Shown here piece by piece: positions 1 to 4,142 of a DNA stretch of 6,625 nt. The notes beneath the pieces are model-generated. The model had not been told where the DNA came from. It worked only from the letters and a program-made list of their open reading frames with translations, and ran no database searches. Source of the stretch: Planctomycetaceae bacterium UBA4732 (lineage in GTDB: Bacteria > Planctomycetota > Planctomycetia > Gemmatales > Gemmataceae); assembly GCA_002404095.1 (NCBI GenBank), contig DHJA01000157.1, positions 1 through 6,625 of the forward strand, written 5' to 3'. How positions within the stretch are numbered: position 1 is the stretch's first letter; each line of letters starts with the position of its first letter. A program made the translations under genes and the position numbers.

Positions 1-879
1 CGGCCGCTCCCGGATGGCCAGCGCCCGTTCACAGGCGTGGTAGCCGCCGAACCAGTCCTTCTCCTCATAATACATTTGGGCCAACTCTAGCCAGTTCTCG
101 CGCTGCCACGGGTCCTCGGCGCAGCAGCGCAGAAACCAGGCCGTCGCTCCCGCCCGGTCGCCCTGGTGCTTGTGGCAGAAACCAATCAGGCGCATGGCGT
201 GAGACCGCTCCGGCGTCCAGCGCGCGCCGGGTAGGGCCAGGTAGTCCTCCAGCACCTTCTGGCAAGAGGCCCACTCTTCCCGGAAGGAATACTCGCGCCC
301 GAGGTAGAAAAGCGTGCGCGGGACGCGGTGTTCGCGGGCGGCCAGCTCCAGCAGGGGCAAGTCGTTCGGCCGCGGCTTGTCCTCGGGAAACTGGTGGATC
401 GCCAGCTCGCAATTGACAATAGACTCGAAAATAGAGGGTTGAAGTATCTCATGGGTAGGGTAACGCCACTGGTAGCCGGCGCGGGCGTGGATCAGGTCGC
501 TGCGGAAGAGGATGTCGGGCACGCCGGGGGCTTTCCAGTTCCAGGTGTACCAATAACGCAGCCGCGTCGTGCCGGGTATCCACGCCTTTTCCAATTCGGC
601 GCGCCAGCCCGGTTGGAGGCGCTCGTCCAGGTCCAATTTGATGCAGACGTCCACATCGGCCGGCAGCAAACAGAGGGAGGTCGTCCGCGCCAAATCGAAA
701 CGCCACGGCGTAACGGCGATGTCATGGACGACGGCCCCGGCCTGGCGCAGCAAGTGAGGCGTGCCGTCGGTGCTGCCGGTGTCGGCGATGACGACGAGGT
801 CGGCGTCGCGGCACGATTCCATGTAAGACGCGACCTGCTTTGCTTCGTTTTTGGAGATGGTGTAGACCGCCACTTTCAT
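1..879 (-). CDS. Family 2 glycosyltransferase with C-terminal TPR repeats (3' end beyond window)
   Basis: The reading frame is open for 293 codons from an ATG at 877-879 and runs off the left edge, so the C-terminus is missing. The N-terminus MKVAVYTISKNEA begins a GT-A fold. DTGSTDGT (residues 33-40) is the nucleotide-sugar-binding loop, F61 with R65 fits the F-x-x-x-R element seen in this subgroup, and DLDE (83-86) is the DxD-type metal site. WRYPTHE (138-144) matches the conserved W-R-x-P-x-H-E stretch of TPR-linked glycosyltransferases. About three TPR-like helical pairs follow, near 189-219, 226-257 and 261-293. There is no signal peptide or membrane segment, so the enzyme is probably cytoplasmic and transfers a sugar from an activated donor to an unknown acceptor. 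The catalytic motifs look intact. Start choice is supported by a strong GGGAGGG six bases upstream. The gene is divergent from the HEAT-repeat gene. Family assignment is confident, but donor and acceptor cannot be read from the sequence. Confidence 0.9.
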   Translation of the reverse strand, partial: MKVAVYTISKNEAKQVASYMESCRDADLVVIADTGSTDGTPHLLRQAGAVVHDIAVTPWRFDLARTTSLCLLPADVDVCIKLDLDERLQPGWRAELEKAWIPGTTRLRYWYTWNWKAPGVPDILFRSDLIHARAGYQWRYPTHEILQPSIFESIVNCELAIHQFPEDKPRPNDLPLLELAAREHRVPRTLFYLGREYSFREEWASCQKVLEDYLALPGARWTPERSHAMRLIGFCHKHQGDRAGATAWFLRCCAEDPWQRENWLELAQMYYEEKDWFGGYHACERALAIRERP

Positions 880-885
880 GCGCAG

Positions 886-892
886 CCCTCCC
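886..892 (-). promoter_or_regulatory. Shine-Dalgarno of the glycosyltransferase gene
   Basis: On the minus strand the bases read GGGAGGG, six bases before the ATG at 879-877. This is a close match to the anti-Shine-Dalgarno complement and fixes the start codon. Confidence 0.75.
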
Positions 893-1046
893 GCGACCGG
901 ATCGGCGGATGATTGTAATACCAGAGATGTAACACGCGGCGAAGGGAAAGTAAACGGCCTGTGGTTCGACGTTGGCCGCGGTGCCGCGCCCGTCAAATTC
1001 TACTGGCGCCTCAATTTTATGCGCCGGCGCGAATATATCTTGCTCC

Positions 1047-1095
1047 AAGCGAAATAATCTCCAATTTGCCTATTGCATCTTAACATTTTTCGCTT
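1047..1095. repeat. 8-bp perfect inverted repeat upstream of HEAT-repeat gene
   Basis: AAGCGAAA (1047-1054) is the exact reverse complement of TTTCGCTT (1088-1095), with 33 bases between. The right arm overlaps the first copy of the CTTAATCTCA direct repeat. It may be an operator-like dyad or a leader stem. An 8-bp match at this distance can also arise by chance, so the call is tentative. Confidence 0.35.
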
Positions 1096-1114
1096 AATCT
1101 CATTCTTAATCTCA
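1093..1114 (+). repeat. Direct repeat CTTAATCTCA x2 (12-bp period)
   Basis: CTTAATCTCA occurs at 1093-1102 and again at 1105-1114, separated by TT. The core TAATCTC also occurs at 1055-1061, so there are three same-orientation copies spaced 40 and 12 bp apart. The pair sits 38 bp before the ATG of the HEAT-repeat gene. It could be a protein-binding site or a small slippage duplication, and the sequence alone does not decide. Confidence 0.6.
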
Positions 1115-1139
1115 AAGGGGGAGTAAGCGCATCGGGGAA

Positions 1140-1145
1140 AAGGGA
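1140..1145 (+). promoter_or_regulatory. Shine-Dalgarno-like AAGGGA of HEAT-repeat gene
   Basis: AAGGGA lies six bases before the ATG at 1152. The nearest in-frame stop upstream is TAA at 1107-1109, and no ATG, GTG or TTG codon lies in frame between it and 1152, so this start is well determined. Confidence 0.55.
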
Positions 1146-1151
1146 CCATCC

Positions 1152-4049
1152 ATGCGTCATCATTTCTTGAAACTACTGTTTGGGTTTCTCCTATCCTGTT
1201 CGCTCGTTGCGGCGACTCACGCTGCCGAGCCAGGCGATTGGGACGACCCCAGTTGGCAACTCCTCCGCGAAGCGCACATCCATCGCGACGCTGCCAATTT
1301 GGCAGCTTACCTGCGCGAACAATGCGGCGCCGACGCCGACTTGCGGCGTATCGACGCGCTGATTCATCAGCTGGGCAGCCCCGACTTCGCGGAGCGTGAA
1401 CAGGCGTCCAAGGCGCTGGTCGCCATCGGGCCGGCGGCGCTCGGTGGACTGCGCGCGGCGCGCAACGACGCGGACGCCGAAGTCGCCAAGCGGGCCAAGG
1501 AGTGCCTGACGCGGATAGGCGACCGTAGGCCGGAACTCACGTTGGCGGCGGTGCGTGTACTGATCCGCCGGGGCGGGGCCGAGGCGGTCCCGACGTTGTT
1601 GCGCTTCCTTCCCTACGCCAACTTTGAAGAGCTACAGGACGACCTCTGGTTCGGCCTGGACGCGCTGACGGTTCGCCAAGGCAAGATCGACGCGAGCCTG
1701 ATGGAAGCGTTGCGCGATCCGATGGCAGTGCGACGAGCCTTGGCCGCTTGCATCGTCGGCCGTCGCGGCGACGCCGATCAGCGCGGCGACGTGCGCAAGC
1801 TGCTGACAGACGCCGAGCCGGAAGTGCGTTTGCGGGCCGCGCAGGGATTGCTCGCGGCCAAAGACGGTTCGGGCGTGCCGGTGCTGGCGGCGTTGCTTGA
1901 CGGGACGCCGATGGAAACGGCGTGGCAGGCGGAGGAGTTGTTGCGTTACGTCGCTGGCGAGGAGGCGCCGCAGGCGATCCTTGGCGCCGGCGCGGCCGAC
2001 GAACGGCGGGTGTGCCGAGAGGCTTGGGAAGCGTGGTGGAAAGAGCGTGGGCCGAAGGTGGACCTGGCCAAGCTGGACGACACGAGCCGCCGGCCGGGGC
2101 TGATGTTGTTGTGCGACGGCGGTTTGCCGGAAGAGGCGACGGGCCGCGTCTGGCTGCTCGGCTGCGACGGCGTGACGCGCTGGGAGCTGCGCAAGCTGTC
2201 GTATCCGGTTGACGCGCGGCTCTTGCCCGGCGGGCGCGTGCTGGTGGCGGAGCGAAGCCTTGAACCGCGCGTGCAAATCCCGCTGGCTCCGCCTCCCCGA
2301 AAAAGAAGTCCCGAAGAAGGCGTGTCGATGCGCGACCTGGCGGGCAAGGTCTTGTGGCGCTACCGGGGCGTGAGCGATCCGACGCAATGCCAGATGACGC
2401 CCGACGGCCACATACTCATCTCGGGCCGTGAACTGGTGATCGCAGAAGTGGATAAGGCGGGGCAGGAATTATTCCGGAAAGATTTTTCGGTCACGGCCTT
2501 CCCGCTGCTATTCCAGGCCATGGTGCTGCCGCCGCCTTTGCCCGACCCTTTCGCTCTAAAATCGGACACTCGAATCCTAGTGCGCGGCCCCAACGATAAA
2601 TCCCAGGCGATTGAGTGGCGGGAAGTTGAGCCATACTCGACTTCGTTGTTAGGTCTAATACCCGTGAAGCCGCCGGGGTGGACTTCCTATTACTGGTTGA
2701 GCCCCGACGGCTTCAGCCGCGTGACGGATGCCGTCAATAGCGCTAGGGCCTGCCCTTCGGTCTCAAGAGTAGTGCGCTACGGTAAACAAACGCGGGGGGC
2801 TTGGGAAAGTCAGGGCTGGACGCGGTGGATGCTCGGACCGTTCCACGCCGCCGCACTGCCGAACGGGAATTCCTTAGTTGGCGGCATTGGACGGGTTGTG
2901 GAACTAGGCGCCGACGGCCGGCCGCTCTGGTCGTCCTCCTTTGAGGTAAACGCTCAGCGGGTCCACCCTTGTTTCAACCGAGTGCGCCAAGGCTTCGACG
3001 CACCGCGCACGCCCTTAGACTTGACCGCCAATTTTAGCGATTGGCTCCAGGGTCTGCGTAGCAAGACCGCAACTGTGCGTCAGCATTGCGTGGACGCGAT
3101 AAGGCAATTTGACCTTCAGACGGTCGAGGCGGCGTCGCCTTCGCTGAAGCCTCTACTCACGGACTCCGACGAAACGGTGCGCGACGCGGCCCGGCGAACG
3201 CTGGGCCGGCTTAGTTCAGACGTCCCGGCGGAATGGCTTAGGGCCTTGAGGGACAAAGATCCCAACGTGCGAGCCCATTCCGGGCAATTCCTTACCGAGC
3301 CCTATTCTCCGTCTAAAGAGGTCGAAACAATCATCGCCTTGCTGAAAGATAAAGATCCCGCAGTTCGTTGGATGGCGGCGAATTGGCTCGGCTGGGAATC
3401 CAATCCTTCCTCTGCGGGAAAGATCGTCCCGGCCCTTATCGCGGCCTTCCGAGACGACGCGGACGCCGACGTAAGGTGTAGAGCCGCCTCTTCCCTTGGG
3501 CGGTACGGCGCGAAAGCTCGGGATGCAATTCCGGCGCTGGTGGCAGGTCTGAAAGACCCAGACGCCAATGTGCATCATCAAAGCGCGTTGGCTCTCGGGG
3601 CTATCGATCCACTCGACGGTCGCGTGTGTGCCGCTTTAATTGAAGCGGCTCAAGCCAAAGAAACGGATTGGGGCGCGGTGGAGGCTTTGATCCGTTCTGG
3701 CCAGTACGCCAAGGAAGTCGTCCCCATTCTTTTGAAAATGCTCGAAGCTAAGGATTTCAAGGGTACACAGCAGGAAAAGGACCACCTGTACTGGGGGATC
3801 ATTAGTTCCCTGGGAAGCATCGGACCTGACGCCAAAGCCGCCGTCCCCGCGCTGGCCGCGATCTTGCGCGACCGGTCGACCGCAGTGAGTTTGCGTCAGG
3901 AGGCGGCTCGCGCGCTAGGACAAATTGGCCCGGCGGCGAAGGCGGCGATTCCCGACTTGGAAGCTGCACTGAACGAGCGCGGTCGCATAATAGAGTTTTC
4001 TCTCCGCCGCAATGCCTCCGAGGCGTTGGTGAAGATTCAAGAAGATTAA
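1152..4049 (+). CDS. Secreted HEAT-repeat protein with central WD/PQQ-like propeller region
   Basis: This is a complete 965-residue protein. Residues 1-24 form a Sec signal peptide: a basic start, a hydrophobic core from about 5 to 21, and likely cleavage after THA. C16 in LLSC weakly resembles a lipobox, but the hydrophobic core continues past it, so signal peptidase I is more likely. HEAT repeats cover about 64-265, starting with a typical planctomycete repeat LGSPDFAEREQASKALVAIG (75-94). Residues 316-610 contain at least three propeller-like strand sets: a glycine-containing turn before a tryptophan, followed by x-x-G-x-x-L-[VI] near 335-367, 395-425 and 565-608. Residues 455-545 are irregular and proline-rich in part. 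A second HEAT array covers about 632-962, with repeats containing DxDxxVRxxA and PALxxxL. No catalytic motif is visible, so a scaffold or protein-binding role outside the cytoplasm is likely. Partner and pathway are unknown. Codon usage differs between the two halves. Confidence 0.9.
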   Translation: MRHHFLKLLFGFLLSCSLVAATHAAEPGDWDDPSWQLLREAHIHRDAANLAAYLREQCGADADLRRIDALIHQLGSPDFAEREQASKALVAIGPAALGGLRAARNDADAEVAKRAKECLTRIGDRRPELTLAAVRVLIRRGGAEAVPTLLRFLPYANFEELQDDLWFGLDALTVRQGKIDASLMEALRDPMAVRRALAACIVGRRGDADQRGDVRKLLTDAEPEVRLRAAQGLLAAKDGSGVPVLAALLDGTPMETAWQAEELLRYVAGEEAPQAILGAGAADERRVCREAWEAWWKERGPKVDLAKLDDTSRRPGLMLLCDGGLPEEATGRVWLLGCDGVTRWELRKLSYPVDARLLPGGRVLVAERSLEPRVQIPLAPPPRKRSPEEGVSMRDLAGKVLWRYRGVSDPTQCQMTPDGHILISGRELVIAEVDKAGQELFRKDFSVTAFPLLFQAMVLPPPLPDPFALKSDTRILVRGPNDKSQAIEWREVEPYSTSLLGLIPVKPPGWTSYYWLSPDGFSRVTDAVNSARACPSVSRVVRYGKQTRGAWESQGWTRWMLGPFHAAALPNGNSLVGGIGRVVELGADGRPLWSSSFEVNAQRVHPCFNRVRQGFDAPRTPLDLTANFSDWLQGLRSKTATVRQHCVDAIRQFDLQTVEAASPSLKPLLTDSDETVRDAARRTLGRLSSDVPAEWLRALRDKDPNVRAHSGQFLTEPYSPSKEVETIIALLKDKDPAVRWMAANWLGWESNPSSAGKIVPALIAAFRDDADADVRCRAASSLGRYGAKARDAIPALVAGLKDPDANVHHQSALALGAIDPLDGRVCAALIEAAQAKETDWGAVEALIRSGQYAKEVVPILLKMLEAKDFKGTQQEKDHLYWGIISSLGSIGPDAKAAVPALAAILRDRSTAVSLRQEAARALGQIGPAAKAAIPDLEAALNERGRIIEFSLRRNASEALVKIQED

Positions 4050-4060
4050 CGAGTCACTGG

Positions 4061-4129
4061 GTCGCAATTTCGGGGTTGGCGTATCCCAGGTGAGCCGTTC
4101 GGCTTGCCCGCCAGTCTTGGAGTTGCGAC
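4061..4129 (+). promoter_or_regulatory. Long intergenic RNA hairpin directly before the adhesin gene's Shine-Dalgarno
   Basis: Bases 4061-4081 pair with 4109-4129 over 21 consecutive positions: 15 Watson-Crick pairs and six G-U pairs, with no mismatch. The outermost seven pairs are GTCGCAA with TTGCGAC. Inside, 4089-4096 pair with 4101-4108 (eight pairs, two of them G-U) around the loop GTTC. The only interruption is a seven-base bulge TATCCCA (4082-4088) on the 5' side. The non-Watson-Crick positions are G-U only when the plus strand is the RNA. On the opposite strand they would be A-C mismatches. No T-run follows, so it is not a standard intrinsic terminator. The stem ends at 4129, one base before AAGGAG at 4131. 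A role in translation control, RNase processing or mRNA stability is possible. A small RNA is the alternative. Confidence 0.6.
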
Positions 4130-4130
4130 A

Positions 4131-4136
4131 AAGGAG
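4131..4136 (+). promoter_or_regulatory. Shine-Dalgarno AAGGAG of the adhesin-like gene
   Basis: AAGGAG lies six bases before the ATG at 4143 and starts two positions after the last paired base of the hairpin at 4129. It supports this start over the in-frame TTG at 4104. Confidence 0.8.
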
Positions 4137-4142
4137 TCTGAA

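Larger units (their letters stand above)
880..1151. promoter_or_regulatory. Divergent intergenic region between glycosyltransferase and HEAT-repeat genes
   Basis: This 272-bp gap must hold the promoters of both divergent genes unless they are read from farther away. Positions 880-1030 are GC-rich and include a 10-bp palindrome GCGCCGGCGC (1021-1030). Positions 1031-1115 are clearly AT-rich, as expected for a promoter or leader of the plus-strand gene. I could not find a convincing -35/-10 pair: TTGCAT (1074-1079) and TAATCT (1095-1100) are separated by only 15 bases. No credible coding sequence lies here. Confidence 0.5.

Noticed and set aside
328..912. Plus-strand 194-codon open frame
   Set aside because: It is antisense to the glycosyltransferase. 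Its residues show no recognisable fold and follow the codon bias of the true gene on the other strand.
1003..1027. Small GC hairpin in the divergent intergenic region
   Set aside because: CTGGCGC pairs with GCGCCGG around an 11-base loop with one G-T pair. No T-run follows, and short GC stems of this kind are frequent in GC-rich DNA.
722..1048. Minus-strand 108-codon open frame overlapping the glycosyltransferase start
   Set aside because: Most of it lies out of frame inside the glycosyltransferase gene. It shows no domain, and the glycosyltransferase frame carries clear catalytic motifs.
1632..2411. Minus-strand 259-codon open frame
   Set aside because: It is antisense to the first, high-GC half of the HEAT-repeat gene, where stops are rare on the opposite strand. 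Its arginine-, histidine- and glutamine-rich composition is typical of such shadows.
4061..4129. Intrinsic terminator after the HEAT-repeat gene
   Set aside because: The stem is long but is followed by AAAGGAG and not by a T-run. The G-U-rich stem also lacks the compact GC-rich form of a standard terminator, so it is reported as a hairpin of unknown role.
4050..4142. Possible stop readthrough joining the HEAT-repeat protein to the adhesin
   Set aside because: Both genes are in the same frame and the 31 codons between TAA (4047-4049) and ATG 4143 contain no stop. A run of 31 open codons is common by chance, and the adhesin has its own AAGGAG and a typical N-terminus at 4143, so two separate genes are the simpler reading.
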